Source: an uncultured Porphyromonadaceae bacterium
GTDB taxonomy: Bacteria > Bacteroidota > Bacteroidia > Bacteroidales > Muribaculaceae
NCBI GenBank assembly: GCA_947643665.1
Contig: CANRWW010000013.1
Coordinates: 1 to 64,000 of the forward strand
DNA: 64,000 nucleotides
Direction of reading: 5' to 3'
The notes beneath the pieces are model-generated. The model was not told the DNA's origin and did no database searches. It saw only the letters and a list, made by a program, of their open reading frames with translations. Within the stretch, counting starts at the first letter, position 1, and the number at the start of each line of letters is the position of its first letter. The translations under genes were made by a program, and so were the position numbers. Shown piece after piece: positions 54,314 to 63,600 of the stretch.

Positions 54314-54946
54314 TTATGAGTGCATCCTATTGTACATCACTGCAAGATGTGCATAAATGGAGGTATTTGAGATGACAATGCCGTCAGGCACGCATATCCT
54401 GTATGGAGTGAAATTCCATATGGCTTTCACACCTGCCTCAATCAGCCGGTCGGCTGTAGCCTGGGCATGTTCCACCGGTACCGTCACTATGCCGATACCT
54501 GCATGCAATATCTGGCAGCGTTCCTTTAATTCATTTATATTATAAACGGGCAAACCGTGGCGCAAGGTTCCTGCCACCGCCGGATTGACATCAAACCCGG
54601 CAACAATCTCCAGGCCATAACGCCCGAGACCGGAATCCTGCATCAAAGCTCCACCCAGCGATCCCACTCCCACTATTACAGCACGGTGTTCACGCCTGAA
54701 TCCAAGAAATTCCTCAAGTTTGTGCTCAAGGAGCGCCACCTCATATCCTATGCGTGTCTTCCCCTTTATATCCAGAAAAGACAGGTCCTTTGCAATTTGC
54801 GATGCGTCCACTTTCAGTTCACGTGAAATCTGGGTGGAGGAAACGAACTCCACTTTCCGCTCACGCAGGAGGCTCACATAAGCAAGATACCAAGGCATAC
54901 GCCTCAGAGCCGGCTCCGGAATTATGTCGTGGCGAGTATTGTCCAT
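54314..54946 (-). CDS. rex: Redox-sensing transcriptional repressor Rex
   Basis: 210 aa. The N-terminal winged helix (about 8-80: STQISRELKVDASQIAKDL, KTRIGYEVALLEH) binds operators, and the C-terminal Rossmann domain with VIVGVGSLGGALMQ senses the NADH/NAD+ ratio. The C-terminal helix for domain swapping is present. It is the first gene of a unit with the FAH-like protein and PorU copy A. Regulation of that unit by Rex itself is possible, but I could not recognise a clear operator. Confidence 0.94.
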   Translation of the reverse strand: MDNTRHDIIPEPALRRMPWYLAYVSLLRERKVEFVSSTQISRELKVDASQIAKDLSFLDIKGKTRIGYEVALLEHKLEEFLGFRREHRAVIVGVGSLGGALMQDSGLGRYGLEIVAGFDVNPAVAGTLRHGLPVYNINELKERCQILHAGIGIVTVPVEHAQATADRLIEAGVKAIWNFTPYRICVPDGIVISNTSIYAHLAVMYNRMHS

Positions 54947-54966
54947 TATAAAACTGAATTATTTTG

Positions 54967-54974
54967 CAAAGGTA
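54967..54974 (-). promoter_or_regulatory. -7 box of rex
   Basis: TACCTTTG on the minus strand matches TAnnTTTG and lies 20 bases before the rex ATG. The -33 region has no well-placed TTTG. Confidence 0.55.
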
Positions 54975-55025
54975 CAAAGTTTTCGCCAAATATCCGCATG
55001 GAGGCAGCCCGTTTGGCTTCTTGCC

Positions 55026-58000
55026 CTATTGGGCTGTGACTGCCAGCTTACGCGACGCAGTGGCCGTCTTTTCCCCACTGTCGCCATCAGAAATTGTGGC
55101 ACGGTAAAGATATATTCCACGCGGCACACGACGTCCACCGGAATCAAGCAGATCCCACGAAACAGGGGTTGTGGTAAACATATCGCTTCGTGCAGTCTGC
55201 GTTTTCTGCCAGACAGGCCTTCCCATGAGGTCGAAAACTTCTATGGTAACCGTCATTGTAAGGTCAGGACGGTCATGCGACACATAGAAATCGGCTTTGT
55301 CCGATACCGGATTTCGATCTGTATATACCTCATATATTGTAGGAATTATATCCTGCTGTACGGTAAAATTGAGGGTTGCTTCAGCAGAATTAGGACCGGT
55401 ATCCCACACGCGCAATCTCAATGAATGGTAACCTGTGGGAAGGTCTGACAGCGGATAATTGATCGTACCGCCAGGAGTGCCGTCAGGGAATGGGGTAAAG
55501 AATTCCGACACATCGGTGTAACTTTTGCCACCTTCATCAAGATACAAAGCCATCTGGTGCCCTATGCCGGATGTGGACAAGTTCAATGCACGGTCATCCG
55601 TAACAGAAGCGATGAGCATAGGCGATGAATTCACAGCCTGCCCGTCTTGAAACGACGGATGATTCAAGTATATCGTCTCTATAACCGGAGCTGTGTCATC
55701 CGGCACAGCATCCGGATCAATACCATATACATACAGGTCACGGCAAACACCATTTGCCTCCCTTCCATCTGTGGCAGACGCATACATATTGAGAGTGGCC
55801 TGGCGATAATTGTCTGCAACTTCGGCCGGCATAAGCACATTCATTTCAAATGCCCCGTTTTTCACATGGGCAGACCCTACATAAAGCCGCCCACCCATTT
55901 TGTCAGTCGTGATTTGTTCCCCCGGATCATCTGCGGTACTATATCCATGAGTCGTGACCGAATAATCCGAATCGTACAGGGTCAATGTTATAGTGCCGTT
56001 GAAATCAGCCAGTTCGTTTCCGAAAGGATCTGTGATATTGCCACGCAACACCGCAGACTGCCGTGCCATAAGCTGTACCGGATCTTCAGGGCCATCAACC
56101 GGTACCACAGGTTTGCCACTGACCTCTGTCAGCCTCACTATGTTACCTGGATAGACAAGCCGCAATGCAGGATCGCCAAGAAGCACATACCTGAGCTTGT
56201 TGACGTCATATTTGGAACCTGCACTGGTAGCCAGCCCTATCTCGTTTTTCATTGCCTGGTATATTTCCCCTATCGTACGGACGCGCCCGCTTGTGTCGCG
56301 GATAAAAAACTGAATGCCGAGCGATTTTGTCAGATCCCCGTTGTCACCGATATATACAGGCCGTGTGGCGCTGATAGCCGAGATCACCCCGCCATTAGGA
56401 TTCTTGAAGAGGATTTCGGCGCCGGAAAGGTTTACCGAATCCCAACGCATGAAATCGCACGTGGCGGCATAAACCAAGGGCCAATGACGAAGGTAGAAAT
56501 TGTTGAGGTCGCTATATGTGACTATATTCTCAGCCGTAAGCGATGAGGGATTGGCATGGCCAATGTATGCCCAAAGCATCGCCCCTTCGTCAAGATTACG
56601 GTAAAATTGCGAGCGAGCCTCAGGATATGTATTGGAAACCATCTCATATTCATCTATATAAACTTTTTTGTATATGGCACCGGCTCCCGGAGTAGATGAG
56701 GTAGCCTTCTCCATAGCCTCCAACATGGAATCGGACTGAAGCATATGCACACCGGAATTTTTGTCATCGGCAAGCACCACTACATTGTTCTGCCACAGGC
56801 CACGCGGCGAACGCTCCTTGTATGCAATGATTTTGTCCACAGCAGCCTTGGCATCTGAGACTGATGTTACGGGCAAACGTCCCAGGGCGATTGACAGACG
56901 GTCACGCCCTGTATTGGTACCCGAATTGTCTTCAAGAAAAGCCAATATATCGTCGGTCATGTATGAATCGTTGTCGTTCAAGCCTTTATCTGTAAACCAT
57001 GCCGGCAACATCGGATATTTAAGCGCGGCAACCCGCTGAGTCACCCTACGGACATCATAAGTAGGACGGCTCATAAACAGGGCATAACGCAGTTTGCCCT
57101 CCCCCCCGGCTGGAGCTTCCTGCGCATTGCTGCGGTCATAGAACATTTTAAGGCATTTGCGGAAAGACTGCACATCTGGCATACCTGAGGAAAATTCATT
57201 GTACACTTCCTGGGGAGTAAGTACCAGCACCTGGAGCGGATCTTCCTTATCGCTCCGGTGGAAATCGGCAAGCCGTTCAGCCTCTGATTTCCATTCATTG
57301 GGAGTGAAAATCACCATGTCCGGCACCGGAAGGGCATGGAGATTCTGATTGCGCACATGTTCCACAAACGAAGGTACCGGCAACTTTCCTCCCGGTTCCC
57401 ATGCCACATATGTGCGGTTGGCGGAAATAACGCCCCACTGCAGGCTGTCATTGATCATTTTGGTCTCCATCTCACGGATGGCAAACGGATCCGTCACATC
57501 CCATACCCTGGTTTCAGAACCTGCATTGGCAAGGCGGGCGTCTGAGCGCCCCGACATATAAACCATGAGATGCCTTGATGAAGGCATTTGCAATTTGCGC
57601 AGATAAGCAATCGCAATATAATTGAGATTGGCACGGGATACCGAACCGGAAGACCTATAGTTCACACCAAGCGACAACTTTTCTGATCTGGCCAGATATG
57701 TCTTGCGGCTATTGCTCTGGCGGCCATGTGTATAATGGTTATCACCACTTACATCATCTATTTTATCCGCGGTTGTCTCCGGAAGCGCCACACCGTTGGC
57801 CGTGTATGTAATTGTACTTCCGCCCGACACCGTCAAAGCCACAAAAGAAAATTCCATATTCACAGTGGGCAAGTCAACCAGGGTGGAGTCCTTTTTGCCG
57901 GTTTCCTCGTCAACTGAATACTGCCACTCTTTCAGTGGTTGTGCCAGATCGGTAAGCGTGAAATCGAAAACCTGTTTGTTCTGGTACCTGAAATCCTCAC

Positions 58001-58589
58001 CTACCATAAAAAATCCGGCCTCTCCGGGCGATTCCAAATCTTTCTCATGAAAAATGCGGTCGTAAAACGTATTCACGCGAAGATCCGATCCGGGTGTGGA
58101 GACCTGTGAAAACGGACGGTCCTCAGGATGCAGACGATCTGGATCGTCCGGCGCTCCATCATCGGTAAGGTAATAGTAACCTGTAAAAGTGAACGGATTA
58201 TGGATAGGACGATATAGATCGCTGGAAGCCATGCCCCACTCCACCGGTCCCATGGCATAGAAATATACACCTTTTCCCTGTACATATTCGGAAGGGGTCT
58301 GTGGCAGATCATCAAGATATGATTTGGAAAGTTGTTCCGGCAGCCTCTTGGCTCCGTAACCATATACTCTGACTTTAGAAGGGTCAGAGAAGCCCCACGA
58401 CCGCAATGTAGGTTCCGGAATAGAGTGCATGCCTGTGGAAGTGACAGCTATACGCACCCACTTCCCTGCAGACAGACGCGAGGATGCCGCATAGGTATTG
58501 AGGTCAAGCGCTGCCGAGGTAAATGCAGAAACCATAAATGCCACAACAACGGCAAGAACCGCATAAATATTTGAATATCTTTTAGTCAT
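55026..58589 (-). CDS. T9SS sortase PorU-like, gingipain-fold (C25) protein, copy B
   Basis: 1187 aa, homologous to copy A along its length (N-terminal SSRLSAGKWVRIAVTSTGMH, PSKVRVYGYGAK). The dyad is His about 675 in LWAYIGHANPSS and Cys about 710 in YAATCDFMRWD, again exactly 33 residues apart, so both copies look active. The C-terminal FlgD-like domain (VFDLMGRPVWQKTQ, PRGIYLYRATI) with a short basic end resembles a T9SS tail. It has its own promoter (58637-58669) and is separated from the rex unit by 79 bases. It may be the housekeeping PorU, a second sortase with other cargo, or a gingipain-like secreted protease; sequence divergence from copy A is considerable. Confidence 0.83.
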   Translation of the reverse strand: MTKRYSNIYAVLAVVVAFMVSAFTSAALDLNTYAASSRLSAGKWVRIAVTSTGMHSIPEPTLRSWGFSDPSKVRVYGYGAKRLPEQLSKSYLDDLPQTPSEYVQGKGVYFYAMGPVEWGMASSDLYRPIHNPFTFTGYYYLTDDGAPDDPDRLHPEDRPFSQVSTPGSDLRVNTFYDRIFHEKDLESPGEAGFFMVGEDFRYQNKQVFDFTLTDLAQPLKEWQYSVDEETGKKDSTLVDLPTVNMEFSFVALTVSGGSTITYTANGVALPETTADKIDDVSGDNHYTHGRQSNSRKTYLARSEKLSLGVNYRSSGSVSRANLNYIAIAYLRKLQMPSSRHLMVYMSGRSDARLANAGSETRVWDVTDPFAIREMETKMINDSLQWGVISANRTYVAWEPGGKLPVPSFVEHVRNQNLHALPVPDMVIFTPNEWKSEAERLADFHRSDKEDPLQVLVLTPQEVYNEFSSGMPDVQSFRKCLKMFYDRSNAQEAPAGGEGKLRYALFMSRPTYDVRRVTQRVAALKYPMLPAWFTDKGLNDNDSYMTDDILAFLEDNSGTNTGRDRLSIALGRLPVTSVSDAKAAVDKIIAYKERSPRGLWQNNVVVLADDKNSGVHMLQSDSMLEAMEKATSSTPGAGAIYKKVYIDEYEMVSNTYPEARSQFYRNLDEGAMLWAYIGHANPSSLTAENIVTYSDLNNFYLRHWPLVYAATCDFMRWDSVNLSGAEILFKNPNGGVISAISATRPVYIGDNGDLTKSLGIQFFIRDTSGRVRTIGEIYQAMKNEIGLATSAGSKYDVNKLRYVLLGDPALRLVYPGNIVRLTEVSGKPVVPVDGPEDPVQLMARQSAVLRGNITDPFGNELADFNGTITLTLYDSDYSVTTHGYSTADDPGEQITTDKMGGRLYVGSAHVKNGAFEMNVLMPAEVADNYRQATLNMYASATDGREANGVCRDLYVYGIDPDAVPDDTAPVIETIYLNHPSFQDGQAVNSSPMLIASVTDDRALNLSTSGIGHQMALYLDEGGKSYTDVSEFFTPFPDGTPGGTINYPLSDLPTGYHSLRLRVWDTGPNSAEATLNFTVQQDIIPTIYEVYTDRNPVSDKADFYVSHDRPDLTMTVTIEVFDLMGRPVWQKTQTARSDMFTTTPVSWDLLDSGGRRVPRGIYLYRATISDGDSGEKTATASRKLAVTAQ

Positions 58590-58636
58590 GCTGTTTCACA
58601 TAGATTACTTCATATTCCATGCCACTGAGAATTATG

Positions 58637-58669
58637 CAAAATTACTGCTGTTGTACAAGGATTTGCAAT
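58637..58669 (-). promoter_or_regulatory. Promoter of PorU copy B
   Basis: Minus strand ATTG (58669-58666), 21-base spacer, TAATTTTG (58644-58637), 47 bases before ATG 58589. Confidence 0.55.
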
Positions 58670-58727
58670 TTCTACTGCTTATTAAAATGCACGGAAATGC
58701 TATTGGAATAACGTCATTTTTACGGGT

Positions 58728-59522
58728 TTATTGCACTGAACCATTGCTAATTCGGCCATTTGCACCACCAGTGTGCATACCTGCCCCGGCAACAATAGCA
58801 GCAAACCGGTGGGCAGGATTGATGGTATTGCAGTCTACATAACCGGAGATGCCTGGTATAAATCCCCGGTGGCTGTATTGCCAGATTGCCCAAGATTGCC
58901 CGTCACCCAGCGGCGGATCGGTAAATGAACAGATCCACAATGGGAAATCTTCGAAATGGCCACGGAGATAACGCTGGTAACCATTCTTATTGGAATAAAT
59001 TATTGGCTCATATCCCTCCCGGCACATAAGGTCAAGCATACGACGCAGTTCACGACGTATGCGGTTAATATGCACCCCGTCGGCATTGCCCCACTCCTCT
59101 ACATCCACCGCCGGGGGAAGGGCGAAATCACGCCCTCTGAGCGAATTGAGAAAATTCCAAGCCTGCATCTCCCCGTCGCGGTTGAACCTGAAAAAATGAT
59201 ATGCACCAGTAGGGATTCCTGCACGTTTCAGCCCTGTGGCATTCTGAATGAAACGACGGTCACAAAAGTCCGCCCCCTCAGTAGCCTTTATATACGCGAA
59301 CTGTACGCCTGCATCGCGCAGACGGCTGTAATCCACATCTCCATTATGTGCTGAAATATCTATGCCACGTACCGGATATTCTTCTATTGACGGATTTGCC
59401 CTTTCTGAAAAAAAACGGTTGTATCCCCACCATCCGGCTGCAATTATCAGAAACAAGCCACCGAAAACCAGAAAGAACCATTTTTTACCGGCTGAAGAAA
59501 AAGGCTTGCGCAAATGCTTCAT
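58728..59522 (-). CDS. Membrane-anchored GH25 muramidase (lysozyme)
   Basis: 264 aa from ATG 59522 (MKHLRKPFSS), which overlaps the permease stop by 4 bases; the 296-aa track ORF extends further into the permease gene. One transmembrane helix (about 17-38, WFFLVFGGLFLIIAAGWW) anchors the catalytic domain in the periplasm. GH25 signatures: GIDISAHNGDVDY, FAYIKATEGADF, GAYHFFRF and the catalytic VDVEEWG, later YSNKNGYQRYL and LWICSF. It should cleave beta-1,4 bonds in peptidoglycan. Last gene of a four-gene coupled operon with aroA. Confidence 0.9.
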   Translation of the reverse strand: MKHLRKPFSSAGKKWFFLVFGGLFLIIAAGWWGYNRFFSERANPSIEEYPVRGIDISAHNGDVDYSRLRDAGVQFAYIKATEGADFCDRRFIQNATGLKRAGIPTGAYHFFRFNRDGEMQAWNFLNSLRGRDFALPPAVDVEEWGNADGVHINRIRRELRRMLDLMCREGYEPIIYSNKNGYQRYLRGHFEDFPLWICSFTDPPLGDGQSWAIWQYSHRGFIPGISGYVDCNTINPAHRFAAIVAGAGMHTGGANGRISNGSVQ

Positions 59523-60346
59523 ATATGCCCCTTCCTTCTCAATGAAACGAAAATCCCTTTGCCCAACCGCGAAAAAACATAAACCACACCCAGAAGAAGC
59601 ACTATCAAGGCCGAGCATGGTACGTCAATATAGGTAGACAGAATCAGCCCACCGGCTCCGGACGCTATCGAGATCACCGCCGACAGCCACATTACTGATA
59701 GGAAACGGCGGCAAAACACCTCTGCCGCCATCTGAGGCAGAGATATGACCGCCATGAGCATCATTATCCCTACAAGCCGTATGGCAAGCACTACACAGAG
59801 GGCTACCAGAACTGTCATTGTCAATGTAATAAAGCGCACAGGAAGCCCTGCCACGTACGCAAAATCCCTGTCAAACGAGCATGCAACTATCTCGCGGAAT
59901 TTCCAGGCGAAAAAGGCTCCGAGAAGCAATGTGTATATCGCGAAAAGCCATAGGTCGCCATAAGAAATATTCAATATGTTACCAAACAGGAACGAATTAA
60001 GTTCCGGCACAAAACCGGGAGTAAGAAACACGAAAAGCACTCCCAGCGCCATGCCTACCGACCATACTACAGCTATTGCCGAATCCTCGCGGACCTTATG
60101 GCGTGAAGCCATCCATTCCACAATCAGGGAAGAACCGACTGCGAAAACACCCGCCATGGCTATGGGGCTTACTCCGAGATAATACCCTAATCCCAGTCCA
60201 CCGAAACAGGCATGGGTAACCCCACCTGTTATTGCCGCGAGCCTGCGAGCCATCACGTAGGTTCCAACCATGGCAGTTGCGACAGCTATTATCAGCACCC
60301 CCACAAGGGCATTTGTAAAAAAACTATATCCTAACAGTTCACTCAT
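59519..60346 (-). CDS. Metal ABC transporter permease, ZnuB/MntB family
   Basis: 275 aa, about eight hydrophobic segments. The family pattern is visible in GTYVMARRLAAITGGVTHACFGGLGLGYY and in the later RLVGIMMLMAVISLPQMAAEV. It would form the membrane channel for Zn, Mn or Fe import. No ATPase or binding-protein gene is adjacent, so these must be encoded elsewhere, or the operon is a rearranged remnant. It overlaps genes on both sides by 4 bases. The upstream neighbour has a CCGMHxxC motif that could bind metal. Confidence 0.88.
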   Translation of the reverse strand: MSELLGYSFFTNALVGVLIIAVATAMVGTYVMARRLAAITGGVTHACFGGLGLGYYLGVSPIAMAGVFAVGSSLIVEWMASRHKVREDSAIAVVWSVGMALGVLFVFLTPGFVPELNSFLFGNILNISYGDLWLFAIYTLLLGAFFAWKFREIVACSFDRDFAYVAGLPVRFITLTMTVLVALCVVLAIRLVGIMMLMAVISLPQMAAEVFCRRFLSVMWLSAVISIASGAGGLILSTYIDVPCSALIVLLLGVVYVFSRLGKGIFVSLRRKGHI

Positions 60347-60801
60347 TTCGTCTTAATATTCCCTGTACCCTCACGCCGGGCTTCGGCAACAATCATAAGC
60401 AGTTCATCACGCACTTCAGAAGGAAGTTCTATACCACGCAACTGGATACTACGCGCCCACGGCGCTATGTCTGTTGGCAGAAGGGTGAGAAGCACATCGC
60501 GGAACTCCTCTATCTCCTCATCATCATAACTGCCGGGTGCCCGGCCTGCAAATTTATCAAGCTCCTCATCATCGAAATATTCGATCTTTTCACTTACGGA
60601 AGCAAGCAACGAGTCTTTTTCACATGTGACATGCATGCCACAACACGCACTGTCGTCACCGTCTTCATCCTGCACACGGTCCGGCATAGGCCCGATGGTG
60701 GGATCCTGGGCAGTGCCACGGCGCACATCGCGGCGATGAAACAGATAGAGCACCAGTCCTGTCGCCACTAATGCGAGAAGGATTATAAGAGCACCTTTCA
60801 T
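60343..60801 (-). CDS. Conserved-looking membrane protein with CCGMHxxC motif, unknown function
   Basis: 152 aa. One N-terminal transmembrane helix (about 4-20, ALIILLALVATGLVLYLF) is followed by a basic turn (HRRDVRR), an acidic linker, then DSACCGMHVTCEKDSLL, a compact Cys-Cys-x-x-His-x-x-Cys cluster that could bind a metal or form disulfides. The remainder is acidic and helical (YFDDEELDKF, DDEEIEEFRDVLL, LPSEVRDELLMIVAEA). Four-base overlaps with aroA and the permease indicate a real translated gene. I do not recognise a family with a known function; a role in metal handling with the permease is inference. Confidence 0.75.
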   Translation of the reverse strand: MKGALIILLALVATGLVLYLFHRRDVRRGTAQDPTIGPMPDRVQDEDGDDSACCGMHVTCEKDSLLASVSEKIEYFDDEELDKFAGRAPGSYDDEEIEEFRDVLLTLLPTDIAPWARSIQLRGIELPSEVRDELLMIVAEARREGTGNIKTK

Positions 60802-62090
60802 GCCTGGTCCTCCTCTTCCGCATCTTCGGATGCATCCGCAACCTCAAAACCTACGGAACGAAGATCGTCCCAATAACCAGGATACGACTTGCTCACACAC
60901 TCCGCACCGTAAATCGTAATACCTGGAATATATACTGATACCGGAGCAAGAGCCATCGCCATACGATGGTCTCCATGGGCATTGAATCCGGGAAGCTCTG
61001 CCACCGGATGGGTCTTACCCTCCCATTCCAGGCCAAAATCGCGCACTTTCTCAACAACACGGCCGATCTTGTCCATCTCCTCACATATTGCCGCCAAGCG
61101 GTCACACTCCTTGGTGGCCAATGTGGCGAGACCCACGAACCTGAACGGCACACCGATAAGGCAACAAGTTACCGCAAGAGCGGGAGCCAGGTCTGGATTA
61201 TCCGTAAGATCAAGATCAAGACGGCCATATATCTCAGGAGACGGGCAAAGCTGCACACCCTCTTCCACATCTTCAGTGGATAGCGTAACACCAAGACATT
61301 CAAAAAGAGCAGCGGCTGCACGGTCACCTTGGATACTGCTTTCCGACAGATTTGTAATATTGATCCATCCGGCCGACAATGCAGATACCTCAAACCAGAA
61401 AGCGGCAGCAGACCAATCCCCTTCGGCAGGTTGCTCAAATGGGGTATAATTGCCGGAGCGTACAACAATTTTAAGTGGTTCACGGGAAGCATCCATGCCT
61501 CGCTGGCGCATCATTTCGAGTGTCATGGTTATATATGGCAATGACACCGGTTCACCATTCAGGTTAATCGTAAGCCCCAAAGTCATATAAGGGGCAATCA
61601 TCAACAATGCAGAAATGAACTGTGACGAGACAGTGGCATCAATAGTTACTTCTCCCCCCACAAGGGCACAACCACGGATTTTTACGGGTGCACACCCTTC
61701 CTTTCCAAGATATTCAATCTGGGCACCGCATCTGCGCAATGCCTCTACCAACGGTTCCATCGGGCGTTCACAAAGCCGCGATGTACCGGTAAGTTCTACT
61801 TCGATGCCGGATTGGATGGAAAAATAAGCAGTAAGAAAACGCAAAGCGGCACCAGATGATTGCACATCAACTTTTATGCATTTTCCCGGCACGTTTTCAC
61901 GGGTTGCCGATATAGCCTCTATAATAACGCGTGTATCATCGCAGTCGGCCACTGCTCCTCCGGGAGCGTCATGATATATTCCGGAAAGCGCATCAAGCAC
62001 CAGCATGCGGGTGGATATGCTTTTGGACACAGGGAGAGTGACCATACCATCCTCAATCAGTTCACCCGGAGGCATAATCGCATATTTCAT
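60798..62090 (-). CDS. aroA: 3-phosphoshikimate 1-carboxyvinyltransferase (EPSP synthase)
   Basis: 430 aa. Condenses shikimate-3-phosphate with phosphoenolpyruvate. The two-domain inside-out barrel shows LPVSKSISTRMLVLDALSG (consensus LPGSKSxSNR), SGAALRFLTAYFS in place of the usual NAGTAMRPL loop, LCERPMEPLVEAL, SSQFISALLMIAPY, LDLTDNPDLAPALAV and TKECDRLAAICEEM. The catalytic Lys and Arg positions are kept, although the PEP-site glycine of LPGS is replaced by valine. It is the first gene of a four-gene operon with the Cys-motif protein, permease and muramidase. No -7 box was seen in the 100 bases upstream. Confidence 0.93.
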   Translation of the reverse strand: MKYAIMPPGELIEDGMVTLPVSKSISTRMLVLDALSGIYHDAPGGAVADCDDTRVIIEAISATRENVPGKCIKVDVQSSGAALRFLTAYFSIQSGIEVELTGTSRLCERPMEPLVEALRRCGAQIEYLGKEGCAPVKIRGCALVGGEVTIDATVSSQFISALLMIAPYMTLGLTINLNGEPVSLPYITMTLEMMRQRGMDASREPLKIVVRSGNYTPFEQPAEGDWSAAAFWFEVSALSAGWINITNLSESSIQGDRAAAALFECLGVTLSTEDVEEGVQLCPSPEIYGRLDLDLTDNPDLAPALAVTCCLIGVPFRFVGLATLATKECDRLAAICEEMDKIGRVVEKVRDFGLEWEGKTHPVAELPGFNAHGDHRMAMALAPVSVYIPGITIYGAECVSKSYPGYWDDLRSVGFEVADASEDAEEEDQA

Positions 62091-62190
62091 TTCAAAAACG
62101 GTCTCTTTGTTAGGATTTAAGCATGTTCAGGGTGAATAACCGGCATAATAATTAGGCGGGTCTATCCTGAACGATCATTTCATAAAACAT

Positions 62191-63393
62191 TTATCGTGCG
62201 GACTCTTCCACCTTGCATTCAGCCAGGGCTTTTTCCAGCTTCCCGAGCGCATCAAACAGAGCACTGCGCGGGGTTGCCACGTTCACACGCATGAAACCGT
62301 GTCCCTGCGGGCCGAACATCTCGCCGTCGTTGAGGGCAAGCCCGGCGTGGTTCACCACTAGATCTACAAGCTCGTCATGATCCATGCCAAGGCCGCGGAA
62401 ATCCATCCACACGAGGAACGAAGCCTGCGGACGCACCATGCGTATGCCAGGCAGACGGGTATCTATATACTCCTGCATGGCGTCAAGATTACCCTCTATG
62501 TATTCCACAACCTCCTCAAGCCAAGGCTCTCCATTTGTATAAGCGCTCTCGGCACCGATAGTTGAAACGAATGTGGTGGCGTTGAACTCATTGACTTCAA
62601 GCCAATGGAAGAATGGATCTCGTATTTCGGGATTCTTGACAACGCACCATGAACTTACCAGTCCGGGGATATTGAATGTCTTGCTAGGCGCACCGAAAGT
62701 GATGGCTACAGCCGCCGCATCGTCGCCACAGGCGGCAAACGGATAATGTGTGCGGCCGCCAAGCATGAGGTCGCCATGTATCTCATCTGAAATCACCAGC
62801 ACACCATATTTGCGTGCAAGACGCCCCACTTCCGCAAGTACCTCGCGGCTCCACTGAAGCCCCACCGGATTATGGGGATTGCAGAGCACCATCATGCGCG
62901 GATGTTCAAGTGAGAAAATCTCCTCCAGTTCATCAAGATTCATTTCGTAGCTGCCGTCGGCCGTCGGGACAAGGGGATTCGGCACTACCACACGTCCGTT
63001 ACCTTCAATGACGATCCGGAACGGATGATATACCGGCGGCTGTATGACAACTTTATCTCCCTTGCAAGTGAAAAAATTGATAGCGAAAGCGATCCCTTTA
63101 ACCACTCCGGGCACATAGGTCAATTCATCCCGGCTCACCTCGAAACCGTGCCGGCGGTGCAGCCAGTCGGTTATGGAGCTCCAGTATGTATCTTTCGGAC
63201 GCGAATAACCATAAATCGGATGCGATATCCTATCCTGAAGCGCCTTGGTTATTTCAGGGCATACACAAAAATCCATATCGGCGATCCAGAGAGGTGTAAG
63301 ATCCTCCTTGCCGAAAAGAACCCGAAGATCCTCAAGTTTTGTACAGCCACTTCCGTGGCGGTCAATCACTTCGTCAAAATTGTATTTTTTCAT
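62191..63393 (-). CDS. patB: MalY/PatB-type aminotransferase (probable cystathionine beta-lyase)
   Basis: 400 aa, fold-type I PLP enzyme. The PLP lysine lies in TFGAPSKTFNIPGLVSSW and the phosphate/aspartate region in VISDEIHGDLMLGGRTH; LWIADMDFCVCPEI and YGYSRP at the N-terminus are typical of the MalY/PatB subgroup. Such enzymes cleave cystathionine or cysteine to release homocysteine or sulfide, and some also regulate. The -7 box (63482-63489) lies about 90 bases upstream. Divergent from the NUDIX gene. Confidence 0.92.
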   Translation of the reverse strand: MKKYNFDEVIDRHGSGCTKLEDLRVLFGKEDLTPLWIADMDFCVCPEITKALQDRISHPIYGYSRPKDTYWSSITDWLHRRHGFEVSRDELTYVPGVVKGIAFAINFFTCKGDKVVIQPPVYHPFRIVIEGNGRVVVPNPLVPTADGSYEMNLDELEEIFSLEHPRMMVLCNPHNPVGLQWSREVLAEVGRLARKYGVLVISDEIHGDLMLGGRTHYPFAACGDDAAAVAITFGAPSKTFNIPGLVSSWCVVKNPEIRDPFFHWLEVNEFNATTFVSTIGAESAYTNGEPWLEEVVEYIEGNLDAMQEYIDTRLPGIRMVRPQASFLVWMDFRGLGMDHDELVDLVVNHAGLALNDGEMFGPQGHGFMRVNVATPRSALFDALGKLEKALAECKVEESAR

Positions 63394-63481
63394 TGCATGG
63401 TATAATGAGAGGGAAACAGAAGCCTTTCAGGCTTTTATGACACCCGGAACCGCATATATGGATGATTCCGTCTATCGGTAG

Positions 63482-63489
63482 CAAATTTA
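63482..63489 (-). promoter_or_regulatory. -7 box of patB
   Basis: TAAATTTG on the minus strand matches TAnnTTTG; a TTGG-like -33 stands 18 bases upstream. Confidence 0.5.
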
Positions 63490-63600
63490 CGCAAAAAGTT
63501 CCGTTTTCCAACCACCGGCAAGAAAGAAACTATCAAACACAAAACACTATATGCATAGGCTCATGCGTTATAAAGACAACAACTATAAATATCTGGAATT

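Noticed and set aside
55647-56546. 299-codon plus-strand ORF opposite PorU copy B
   Set aside because: Shadow of the 1187-aa gene, with no recognisable features.
58590-58727. Possible terminator for the aroA-muramidase operon
   Set aside because: No stem-loop with a U-tract could be found on the minus strand in this gap; only the PorU copy B promoter is supported.
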